Positions 57,401 through 64,000 of a DNA stretch of 64,000 nucleotides are shown piece by piece. The stretch is from Allodiplogaster sudhausi (Eukaryota; Nematoda; Chromadorea; Rhabditida; Diplogasteridae). Position numbers and translations under genes: made by a program. Location of the stretch: contig CALZFC010000017.1 of assembly GCA_945643635.1 (NCBI GenBank), positions 545,001 to 609,000 on the forward strand. The letters run 5' to 3'. Under the pieces are notes generated by a model, which was not told where the DNA came from, made no database searches, and saw only the letters and a program-made list of their open reading frames with translations. Each line of letters begins with the position of its first letter. The first letter of the stretch is position 1.

Positions 57401-59353
57401 TAATATTCTTGGCAGTTTGTCAAAAGTGTGCAAAGAGAAATGCCTCTACCTCTACATCACGTAAAATTACTCTTACTTTATGTGAATCGTGTCATCAAGC
57501 AAATCGGAATATACAGACAACCATTTTTCACAATATCGTTGTGAAGAATGGAAACGAACGTCTCAATATTTAGTGTTAACTATTCAACAGTGGAAGACGG
57601 TGATGTCTCAGGTATGTCTTTATATTTTCTATTTTTTATAACTTTTAAATTTTAAGAGACAACTGGACCCCTCAATGGAACAACTTGCTGGAAACTGGCA
57701 TGAACCACCTGGAATCGCAGATATTCGTTGTCTCAATTTTCCTCGAACCCTTATTGTACATTTATCCCGTGTATGTGCAAAATTTAATGCCGAACAGCAA
57801 GATGGAAAGATTGAATTGATTCTTTGTCAAACATGTTGTTTTACTTACAAAACTGTGAACAATATCATCTTTTATAATATTCGTGTTAAAGATGTTCATG
57901 ATTCATTGCAATAAATATATTTTTTAATTGTTTGAGAATTACATGACGATGCAAAAATGATTGAAAATGTTGAAAGGTATGTACACTTATACATTCCACA
58001 ACTAGCATCCAGAAAATTATGAATCATCTTGACAAGAAGACAATGTAGTGTGTTGGTACTGTCTTTGTTGGGTGATCCTTAAGATCCCCGGTTCGAGTTC
58101 TCTCAATCAAGGACTTTTGTGTTCTTTGATTCGGGTGGAGCTCGGGATACGGAAGTGAGAGATTATAGAGAAAGAGAGAAATGGGCGTGGCTTATAGATC
58201 CGGAAGAGTGATCCATTGTTAAGTCTGTCTCCTTGAAGTGTGGTTGCTTTGTTTGAGAGAGAGATATAGATTTAGAGAGTGACGTCATTTAGTTACATGT
58301 ATGTATGTGAGTCATTGTGATTATGAAATGTGGGCGGAGCTTAATTACGTTACGTTACGTTACGTTACGTTGTGAGAGATTATAGAGAAAGAGAGAAATG
58401 GGCGTGGCTTAGAGATCCGTAAGAGTGATTCATTGTTAAGTCTGTCTCCTTGAAGTGTGGTTGCTTTGTTTGAGAGAGAGATATAGATTTAGAGAGTGAC
58501 GTCATTTAGTTACATGTATGTATGTGAGTCATTGTGATTATGAAATGTGGGCGGAGCTTGATTATGTTACGTTATGTTACGTTACGTTACGTTAGGGGCG
58601 GGGCTTATTTACGTTAGGGGCGTGGTTTGTACGGAACACAAACTATAATCACAAACTACAATGATCACAACACAAAGCACAAAGATCATATTCTGGTCAC
58701 CACGACCCACACTATCATCATTACATAGTATATCCATGTGCATACTACATGGATTTTCCAAATCCCTTCAAGTCATGAAAATAGTCCCATGTTCAGGAGG
58801 TGATTAATAACTCGAACTTTTGTTTGGGCCGCTGTTTGGGCCCCAATACATACATACATATGTGACATTGCGCACCGTTGTCACGAAGCAGAGTCGCCTC
58901 GATATCATTGAGCACGGCCCGTAGTGCACGAAAGCGTAGGCCTTTGTCGAGTACACGATGCGTGTCATGCCCAGCAGATTGCCACAGCAGCTGATTAACT
59001 CCACTCCAATCTCAAATAAGAATGTGGACAGCTTCAACAAATACATACCAACACATAATGAACAGGATTTCTTTTCGCAAGTTACCCATACATATGAATG
59101 TGTAGTTTAAAAGGCAGTTCCATGAAGATTCTGTATGAAATTAGTAATTCGTATGGAGTAGAAAAAAACAGTTATGTACATACGTATGTATGTAGCATGC
59201 CTGATAATATATCTGGTATCCGTAGAAGCGTTGGGATGGAGGCGTCGCAGTTGTCGTGCAGTAGAGTAGCAGAAGATTGAGAAGAATGGAAGGTATGCCG
59301 ATTAACAACTCGAAGAAGACCTGGATGAAGTCCAGAAGCTCCCAACCATGCAT
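45410..59353 (-). CDS. Srd-like serpentine receptor C, split by the giant palindromic element
   Basis: Exons on both sides of the 11.8 kb element match receptors A and B in order. Right of it: 59353-59201 (GIPSILLNLLLLYCTTTATP) and 59010-58876 (GNLLGMTRIVYST, HYGPCSMISRRLCF). Left of it: 46878-46729 (GYMYSLGCFSFSFVFRLYTL), about 46650-46560 (YEFFLFEQTVTVDF), about 46413-46228 (helix 5, RLAAEKTRMSPATRAQHRSF), about 46100-45985 (TTTQIVLSAVAFYAIAYSLL), about 45830-45760 (HIQFLISPTITLYWIKAYR) and about 45650-45410 (tail). The element therefore lies in intron 2. Exon 1's donor reads CAG then GCATGC, where a near-identical exon at 63481 has CAG then GTATGC, so splicing may be weakened even without the insertion. 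The exons carry no stops. Whether a 12 kb intron is still spliced here is unknown; this may be a recent pseudogene. Confidence 0.65.
46143..46228 (-). repeat. About 24-base minisatellite in receptor C intron 5
   Basis: Four units of ACGGAGTAAACAAAAGTATTT type, placed exactly at the exon 5 donor like the unrelated arrays in receptors A and B. Confidence 0.8.
47037..47660 (+). repeat. Left subterminal repeats of the palindrome
   Basis: Three partly truncated copies of a block of about 130-190 bases: AAGCTCCGCCCACATTTCAT, ACTCACATACATACATGTAA, GGAGACAGACTTAACAATG, AAGCCACGCCCATTTCTCTC, closed by runs of GTAAC. Several GCCCCTAACGTAA units lie nearer the end. Such clusters often bind the recombinase of a mobile element; that role is inferred. 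Confidence 0.75.
47898..48209 (-). CDS. Palindrome ORF3, left copy: small zinc-ribbon-like protein
   Basis: Exons 48209-48201 (ATG TCT CAG) and 48155-47898 join in phase across a roughly 45-base AT-rich intron (GTATGT...TTTTAAG). The protein is about 88 residues with LCRVCAKFNAEQQDGK then LILCQTCC, i.e. CxxC...CxxC, a likely zinc ribbon. It ends YNIRVKDVHDSLQ. The right copy differs at a few sites and has SRVC in place of CRVC. It is paralogous to ORF2 of the same cluster, which has the same two cysteine pairs and an IFHNIVVK tail. I do not recognise the family. Confidence 0.55.
48239..48587 (-). pseudogene. Palindrome ORF2, left copy, 14-base deletion
   Basis: The ATG overlaps the ORF1 stop (TAATG). 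Exon 1 (to about 48522) is intact and basic, with HPRKRRKEYHK. Exon 2 carries a 14-base deletion between short TG repeats at about 48372 relative to the right arm, within the first cysteine pair (VCQKC), and shifts frame. The right copy keeps these bases but has a stop in exon 1, so each arm is broken differently. Confidence 0.6.
48587..48868 (-). CDS. Palindrome ORF1, left copy (93 aa)
   Basis: Uninterrupted 93-codon frame, ATG at 48868. A charged N-terminal half (MMSDRKNPVEAKKPES, then SEKESVKIETEKHLH) is followed by HCGDCDIATGFSLRRHMKRM, with CxxC and a later histidine. This may be half a zinc finger or a ribbon pairing with other residues. The tail is GTINLLVDEQENLYVQFRDV. A TATAAATAG box lies about 35 bases upstream (48894-48902). 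The same frame is intact in the right arm with only a few substitutions, so the protein sequence appears constrained or recently copied. No known family recognised. Confidence 0.6.
   Translation of the reverse strand: MMSDRKNPVEAKKPESAITPSVEIMSEKESVKIETEKHLHCGDCDIATGFSLRRHMKRMNPTEERTTRYIRPVGTINLLVDEQENLYVQFRDV
50946..51363. mobile_element. 418 bp MITE in the left arm only
   Basis: Ends CAGTACCGCCCAACATTTCT and exact inverse, flanked by TA at 50944-50945 and 51364-51365. The interior is also palindromic around GCGCAATTGCGCTGCACTAG. The right arm at the mirrored position has the unoccupied site with a single TA. The first ten bases match the end of the Tc1-like fold-back element at 21562. Confidence 0.92.
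52400..52690 (-). pseudogene. Decayed inner copy of palindrome ORF1, left arm
   Basis: Reads like ORF1 with many substitutions and gaps: GAATGAATACTGTTGAGGCT then AAGAAGCC, then CTTCATTGTGGTGAGTGTGC-type text, and downstream the GAGTCTTCTACTTCATC match to the ORF2 start. The frame is broken. A mirrored copy lies at about 53520-53810, so both existed before the palindrome formed or were copied with it. Confidence 0.65.
52830..53378. other. Unique centre of the giant palindrome
   Basis: About 550 bases not repeated in inverted form. No gene recognised; no splice-supported frame with a domain was seen. Confidence 0.6.
53520..53810 (+). pseudogene. Decayed inner copy of palindrome ORF1, right arm
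   Basis: Mirror of the degenerate copy at 52400-52690, including the GAATGAATACTGTTGAGGCT start region and the GAGTCTTCTACCTCATC tail. Not an intact frame. Confidence 0.65.
54256..54585 (+). CDS. Possible two-exon small protein with hydrophobic N-terminus, right arm
   Basis: ATG at 54256 opens MKETSTISCIPVFIMFNQFL, then a hydrophobic stretch like a signal or anchor segment, and reads to about 54436. A CAAG/GTAATA donor and a TTTGTCCAG acceptor near 54503 would join a short second exon ending near 54585. A 17-base duplication near 54385 changes the frame relative to the left arm, so the two arms would encode different C-termini. Weak evidence; it may not be a gene. Confidence 0.25.
56896..56904 (+). 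promoter_or_regulatory. TATA box of the right-arm gene cluster
   Basis: TATAAATAG lies 26 bases before ATG 56930. The mirrored box on the left (48894-48902) is unchanged, and even the degenerate inner copies keep similar sequence. Very compact leader. Confidence 0.55.
56930..57211 (+). CDS. Palindrome ORF1, right copy (93 aa)
   Basis: Intact frame matching the left copy apart from a few substitutions (IKSEKES, AIGFSLRKHMKRI). The CxxC (HCGDCD) and following basic stretch are kept. Its stop codon TAA overlaps the ATG of ORF2 by one base (TAATG, 57209-57213), an arrangement used for coupled reinitiation in some retroelements. Transcription runs outward toward the element end. Confidence 0.6.
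   Translation: MMSDRKNPVEAKKPESAITPSVEIKSEKESVKIETEKHLHCGDCDIAIGFSLRKHMKRINPTEERTTRYIRPVGTINLLVDEQENLYVQFRDV
57211..57573 (+). pseudogene. Palindrome ORF2, right copy, stop in exon 1
   Basis: Exon 1 57211-57276 and exon 2 57325-57573, separated by a 48-base AT-rich intron with GTTTG/TTTTAG ends. Exon 1 has an in-frame TAA at 57265-57267 where the left arm has a sense codon (AAATTAATAT against AAAGGAATAT). Exon 2 is open: YLIFLAVCQKCAKRN, TLCESCHQANRN, FHNIVVKNGNERLNI, i.e. CxxC...CxxC. An alternative start inside exon 2 could still give a 75-residue zinc-ribbon protein, although the nearest frame-start codon there is not ATG. Confidence 0.55.
57603..57914 (+). CDS. Palindrome ORF3, right copy: small zinc-ribbon-like protein
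   Basis: Exons 57603-57611 and 57657-57914, phase 0. Its start (MSQ) resembles that of ORF2 (MSQSSES), and the C-terminal half aligns with ORF2 (VCAKFN...LCQTCC...FYNIRVKD against KCAKRN...LCESCH...FHNIVVKN), so ORF2 and ORF3 are duplicates. The first cysteine of the pair is serine here (SRVC) and cysteine in the left copy. About 88 residues. Function unknown. Confidence 0.55.
58020..58115 (+). other. tRNA-like pol III box sequence in the right arm
   Basis: TAGTGTGTTGGTACTG followed about 25 bases later by CCCGGTTCGAGTTCTCTC resembles A and B boxes. The left arm has the mirrored form at about 47705-47770. The T-stem and acceptor do not pair well, so it is probably a relic or a non-tRNA pol III promoter. 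Confidence 0.35.
58130..58640 (-). repeat. Right subterminal repeats of the palindrome
   Basis: Two copies of the roughly 190-base block seen at the left end, separated by GTTAC runs and followed by GGGGCGGGGCTTATTTACGT-type units. One unit fewer than on the left. Confidence 0.75.
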
Positions 59354-59359
59354 GCCTGA

Positions 59360-61121
59360 TACATAACATTTGCATACAATACTTGACGAATATTGTGTTA
59401 CCTATTTTGATTAAAAACATTTGATTTCAAGTAAAACATTGAATATACATATATTGTTCTGAATAGCAAACTGCTTTGTCGAAATGGCGTATGTATGTAA
59501 ATGGAGAGGAATAAGAGAGATAGCCACTGTAGTTAAAACACAGTCAACGAAGCTCATACCAACTTTAATAAATATTTTTCGCCAAGTGTTTCGTCGAGGT
59601 AGCAATTTTCAGATCATAGAATATCACATTCACACTTTTATTTAGAAATAGGACTAATGATCTTCATCAAACATCCCATTTTGTTGAACTCAAATTTGAC
59701 TGTAGTTAAAAATTTGCAAACGGCTTTTCACTGTTCGCGGAAGCCATAGAAAAGTAAGCTAGAATTGAAACCCACAAAAGTGGTCGTCGAATGGAACTTA
59801 TGTATTTGCTCGCAACACATTGGCAATTTTAGCTGAATTTCCCACTTCAAGAAAGCGTGCGGCATAGAATCAACTCTAATGATAGATATTTACAGAGCGC
59901 CTTCGGTATGCTCACTTCTAGTTCTCGCAACAAGACGATCATCAAGCAAAAAAAAAAGAAATTCCAAAACGCATTCAAACCTGACACCATATAATATCGC
60001 CCACAAACCACACTTCAATCTAGTTGTATCTACTTGCTTAATTCACCAACATTGCAATGTGGTACAGACTCAAATACAGAGTCAATCTGATAGTGAGTCT
60101 AACAAAAAGCCTTTAATTTTGAAGGACAACGTTTTCAAACGTCGAGAAACATCAGGTGAAATGTTCGCCGAGTTTCCCTTACAATTAGAGTTTCTTTGAT
60201 TTAGTAGTGGGTTGTTAACGTGTAATTACGGCTTGCTCTGCAGCTAGACGAATGACACTTCCTTGTTTTGTAATTACTCCAATGTTGAAACAGCTGACTG
60301 ATTACAAGTAAGTAAACAGTTTCAACATGGAGACATATTTCGCCCGAGAAACCCTCTAATACATATTTCGTAATAATAAAATCTAATGTTTTTTTCTAAT
60401 TTTTATTCCATTACATGTCAAAAATAGAATTTTCCTTTTTTAATGTGCGATACTAAAATATAAAAAATACACACAAAATTTAGCCTAATACCGTTTGAAT
60501 TTACGTAGTCAATAAAAGTGCAAACAAATTCAAAGGACATCAAAAGGTTATCTGGACTGGTAAAAATGAAAAGATCATGTTGAAATCATTTGCGCTTCAA
60601 CGATTTGAAATGATTTCTCACGTAGAGAGATAGTCACTCTGCCAGTCTTCATCGACCTCGGCCGGTTGCGGCTTTCTCATCTCATTGACTTCACTGCTCC
60701 CTCGGACGGTTGAACACTCATGTTGTTCTCCCTCGCTTCTTGGTCTCGTTTTTCGGCAGGTTAGGACTCGGAAAATCGGAGAGGTCAATAGAAAAATATA
60801 TTTAGAAAAACTCTCAAATTTTGTGATGAGAAGATAAAAATAATACGATTTATTTATAAAAAATACTTTCAACAAGAAAAACCTCCGAAATAAATCATTT
60901 TGAGATGAGTTTGATTTTTTTTTCATAGTCGATGAAGCAATTGCTTCTTTTTTATTCAGAAGCAAAAAAAGAGCGATAGATTTAAAAAAAAGCTTAAAAC
61001 ATGGCTGATATACATAGGGTTGTTTTGTTAAAGAAAATTAGTCTTATATGCAAATATTGATAGAATGGAAAAAAAAAACTTAACCCAAATATCATGAATA
61101 AGAAATCGTTACAATTGAGTG
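59360..61121. other. Intergenic, nothing firmly identified
   Basis: Upstream of receptor C. A minus-strand frame near 59600-59480 (KVGMSFVDCVLTTVAISLIP) is hydrophobic and might be a relic receptor exon. A minus-strand frame ending at 60618 (PAEVDEDWQSDYLST and stop) could be a terminal exon. Neither has supporting neighbours. Confidence 0.4.
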
Positions 61122-62641
61122 ATGGCCTGGTTTGCCGGCCTCCTCGCACTCGCTCTTTGCGTCACGCCGAAGAAGAAGAACAAGGAGAACAAAAAACCCT
61201 CAAAGGTGAAATGCGGCACACGAAGCGACACCTTTCACAGACGCCTCCTTGCACTCTAATGCCTACTTCAAAAATAAATCATCTTTTCTCAGATCGAAGA
61301 TCAACGGATGAAGAAAAGCTGTTGTTTTAGTGCTATTAGAAGAAGTAGGAATATTCATGCATACACATGTTTGCTCCAATATGATTGTTTTTGCAGTCCG
61401 CTATCTCCGATGTTTGCCCAACGCCGACGGTTAGAATTGAATATGTACATATGTTATTAAAAAAAGGGTAATAATATTAATAATAAATAATAATATTATT
61501 ATTGATAAAATAAATAATAATAATAATATTAATAAAATAAATAATAATACTGATAAAAAAAGATTATTATAAATTGTTATAATAATACTAATAATAATAA
61601 TAATTTAATTTGTAGCAAGACGGCTACGGCGTGACGGGCGCCCAGACCCAAGCGGACGTCGCGGACATGACCATGGGCGACACCATGATCCGGCAGCAGG
61701 TGAAGCTTCTTTTTTTGTTGAAAAAGTAAAAATAAGAAATACCTTAAGACAAGGGAAAATTTACTGAAGGAATTCATATTTACAACGCCTTTCCCGGAAG
61801 TCATTAAATGGACATTATTCTCAGGCGAAACACGAAGAAGAGGAGGCCGTGGAGGTTCATGCAGAGAAACCCGTTAGTTTACTTTCTTAAAACTACTTTG
61901 AAATAAATGAAATTGATTCCCATTTTAGACTTTCCAAATAGAGTTCAAAAATTATTCAACGTTTATTTTTACAACGAAAATATGCCTTCATAAATCAATT
62001 TTTAAGGATGTGCCGCAACCTCCTGCGCCCAAGAGCAAGAAGGCCGTTGAGAAGGTCCGATGTCCTTTTTAACATAGCTCTTGTTTGGCAAACAGTTCCA
62101 ACTATATTAGGCTAGAACTACGGTACTTCACTAAAGATCAATTTTTGAGGCGATCCTAGCGTAGTTATTGTTTGTTGAATTCTACCTTTAATTATGTTTT
62201 CAGTAATCAATTTTTTTAAAGGATATGCCGGAACCGCCTGTGCCAAAGACCAAGAAGGCCGTTGAGAAGGTCTGGTGTCCTTTTTTTAACATAGTTCTTG
62301 TTTGGCAAAAGTCCCAACTATCTTGGCTCCAACTACGGTACTTTACTAAAGATCAATTTTTGAGGCGATCCTAGCGTAGTTATTGTTTGTTGAATTCTAC
62401 CTTTAATTATGTTTTCAGTAATCAATTTTTTTAAAGGATATGCCGGAACCGCCTGTGCCAAAGACCAAGAAGGACCTTAAGACGGTCTGGTGCCCTTTAG
62501 TAATATTACCTGTTTTCTAAACTTGGAACGAGTAATGCTAAAATTATATCTACAACTTCCAACTACGATACTTTTTTCTATATTATTCCGTTCAATTGAT
62601 TTCAGAATGTCTGCACGTCCAAGCGCTCGGTTTTCATGTGA
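61122..62641 (+). CDS. Unrecognised 8-exon gene for a small Lys/Pro-rich protein with tandem-duplicated exons
   Basis: Exons: 61122-61205, 61397-61429, 61616-61699, 61825-61872, 62007-62054, 62222-62269, 62437-62484 and 62606-62641 (stop TGA). Every exon is a multiple of three and every intron is phase 0, giving about 142 residues. The start MAWFAGLLALALCV is a plausible signal peptide or membrane anchor, followed by a basic stretch (TPKKKNKENKKPSK), an acidic stretch (AKHEEEEAVEVHAEKP) and three 16-residue repeats (DVPQPPAPKSKKAVEK, DMPEPPVPKTKKAVEK, DMPEPPVPKTKKDLKT). Each repeat is one exon. Exon starts 62007, 62222 and 62437 are exactly 215 bases apart, and the two introns between them are nearly identical, so the repeats arose by recent tandem duplication. 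I do not recognise the family. The consistent phases are good evidence that it is real. Confidence 0.65.
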
Positions 62642-63480
62642 GCGAGAGAGCGAGAGTGCTAGAGAGAGAGAGAGAAAGGAAGAGAGAAGCATTTCTCTCC
62701 TCTGGCGAGAGTGTGGTGCCTTCTCGCCTAATTTGCCAACCTCTACCGCCGCCCGACCCGCGTTGTCCAGTGTGTGTGCATTTGCATGATGACATAACAT
62801 CACAACTTGTTTGTTATCCAGTTGTTATTTTCAAAATACATATTTACAAAAACATTTACTACACCACCACTATCATCATAAGCGTGCGCAACGTTTTGCA
62901 AAGATTAGAGTTGAGTCTATTTTGCACACTTTCTTGACATAACAAAGTGCTTATTCCGCTATTCGGATGGAGGGGGAAGTAGAAATTCAGCGAAAATACT
63001 CTGCGCGACCAACATGTTGCGAACACTTAAGTTTCAAGGACCACTTATGTGACATATAATTCTATTCTCCTTTTCTATTGTTCCCGCATGCAGCGAACAT
63101 CCGTTTGCAAGTTGCAAACTACAGTCAGTTTCAGTTCAACAAAATGGGGTGTTCGATGTAGATCTTAAAGGCAATTTGTCAAAGAAAGTGTGAATGTTAC
63201 ATTCAGTGTTCTGAAAATTGCTGCTTACGAAACACATTTCGAAAAATATGTTTAAAAGTTGGTAGAAGCTTCATTCTGCCAACTTAAGCATAACGGCCAT
63301 CTTCTCATTTTCACTCCATTTACATATATGTAGATATACAACTTCGACAACGGCATTTGCTATCTATTCAGAACGATAAATGTATGTATATATATATTCA
63401 ATGTTTTACTTCAATTTAAAATGCTTCTTAATCAAAATAACACAGTATTCTTCATGTAATGTATGCAAATGATATCAGGC
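62642..63480. other. Intergenic, nothing recognised
   Basis: A short GA-rich tract (62640-62695) and AT-rich sequence. It separates the small exon-repeat gene from the divergent receptor exon. Confidence 0.5.
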
Positions 63481-63633
63481 ATGCATGGTTGGGAGCTTCT
63501 GGACTTCATCCAGGTCTTCTTCGAGTTGTTAATCGGTGTACCTTCCATTCTTTTTAATCTTCTGCTACTCTACTGCACGACAACTGCAATGCCTCCAAGC
63601 CAACGCTTCTACGGATACCAGATATATTATCAG
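63481..63633 (+). CDS. First exon of a fourth Srd-like receptor (partial or relic)
   Basis: MHGWELLDFIQVFFELLIGV then helix text and SQRFYGYQIYYQ, nearly identical to exon 1 of receptor C but on the opposite strand, with an intact CAG/GTATGC donor. No second exon is recognisable in the remaining 370 bases, whereas the A-C copies have it within about 200 bases. It is therefore a solo exon, a broken copy, or a gene with a longer intron leaving the window. Confidence 0.6.
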
Positions 63634-64000
63634 GTATGCTACGTGACTGCACGGACCTTCAAACCGCACGGGATGATGAAGCTCATATAGGGCTGCTACG
63701 AAAATCTAAGGAAGCTACATTTTATACATACAACATAGAAAACGCTGCTACACAGAGCTGCGTAACTGAAATATTCCTAGCGCAATGTAGTAACGCAGCG
63801 AAAATTAGGCAGCCGCAAAGCGTGAATTCTGTCACGCGTTGAAATACATGTAACGAAATGTATCATTTCGCGCGCTTCACTCCCTATCGTCCTTTCCCTT
63901 CTTTGCATATCTAAGTGCAACTCCCCATTGCCTTTCTGACTTCCATCGATTCCTAGTGAGTCTCCCTTCGTTGGCTCTTCGTGAGCGGCATTCTCCCCTC
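63634..64000. other. Right edge, nothing recognised
   Basis: Sequence after the isolated receptor exon. No further receptor exon or element end recognised. Confidence 0.5.

Larger units (their letters stand above)
46954..58721. mobile_element. Giant palindromic element (11.8 kb) inserted in receptor C intron 2
   Basis: The left end reads ATGATGATAGTGTGGGTCGT and the right end is its exact inverse. Both sit next to TA (46952-46953 and 58722-58723), a possible 2-base target duplication. The left arm runs to about 52829 and the right arm starts at about 53379. They are near-identical inverted copies around a unique centre of about 550 bases. Each arm has, from the outside inward, GTAACGTAAC-type and longer subterminal tandem repeats, a small-gene cluster, an internal roughly 0.5 kb tandem duplication, a second small-gene region, and a decayed copy of the first gene. 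No transposase, polymerase, integrase or helicase is recognised. Differences between the arms, including a MITE in one arm only, argue against a read fold-back artefact. Confidence 0.85.
53379..58721 (-). repeat. Right arm of the giant palindrome
   Basis: Inverted copy of the left arm. It lacks the MITE and shows the pre-insertion site (CTCTACATACATTGTTTATT) at about 54845-54865. It has a 17-base tandem duplication near 54385 that is absent on the left. Confidence 0.85.

Noticed and set aside
46954..58721. Palindrome as an assembly or library fold-back artefact
   Set aside because: The arms differ by substitutions, indels, a one-sided MITE with a clean empty site, and different gene lesions. 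The centre is unique, and flanking receptor exons continue correctly on each side. Direct long-read proof is still lacking.
60618..60965. Minus-strand gene ending PAEVDEDWQSDYLST
   Set aside because: Only one possible terminal exon is seen, with no recognisable partner exons or domain, so it is not listed as a gene.

Overview
The window is animal DNA and most likely comes from a rhabditid nematode. Three things point there. It holds tandem nematode-type serpentine chemoreceptor genes of two superfamilies, MATH-BTB (BATH) genes, and a gene with 39 small exons whose start codon sits 3 bases after a TTTTCAG acceptor, as in spliced-leader trans-splicing. Its mobile elements are also nematode-like: Tc1-type ends (CAGT... 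at TA sites), a TTAA-site element and several MITEs. I cannot name the species.

Layout. 1-9060: two tandem copies of a BATH gene (485-2265; 3347-8371, both +) with their flanks and (CT)n tracts. Each copy is frameshifted relative to the other, and the second carries a 2.4 kb TTAA-site element (4975-7405) in an intron. 9161-26683 (+): an orthologue of NBAS (C. elegans smgl-1), the beta-propeller/Sec39-domain protein of the NRZ tethering complex. Its introns hold a Tc1-like fold-back element (21562-23139) and minisatellites anchored on splice sites. 27292-32687 (-): an Sra-superfamily receptor pseudogene with two in-frame stops; one intron contains a 2.65 kb TIR element (29154-31803) that carries its own spliced gene. 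34003-36723 (-): its better-preserved paralogue. 38330-59353 (-): three tandem Srd-like (Str-superfamily) receptors A, B and C. A and B are compact. C is split by an 11.8 kb element in the intron between its exons 2 and 3.

That element (46954-58721) is the most unusual object here. It is a near-perfect giant palindrome, with arms of about 5.9 and 5.3 kb around a 0.55 kb unique centre. It has subterminal tandem repeats and a probable TA target duplication, and I recognise no transposase. Each arm carries a TATA-driven cluster of small genes read outward: a 93-residue protein, a second reading frame overlapping it by TAATG, and a third paralogous frame. Frames 2 and 3 look like small zinc-ribbon (CxxC...CxxC) proteins. 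The arms carry different lesions, and a 418 bp MITE is present in only one arm, so the palindrome is old enough to have diverged and is not a simple assembly artefact.

61122-62641 (+): an unrecognised 8-exon gene for a small lysine-rich protein, with three tandem exon copies on an exact 215-base period. 63481-63633 (+): an isolated first exon of another Srd-like receptor.

A theme across the window is that tandem repeats start at exon-intron junctions and copy the splice site. All coding calls rest on reading translations, splice signals and phase by eye. Exon ends are accurate to a few bases at best.
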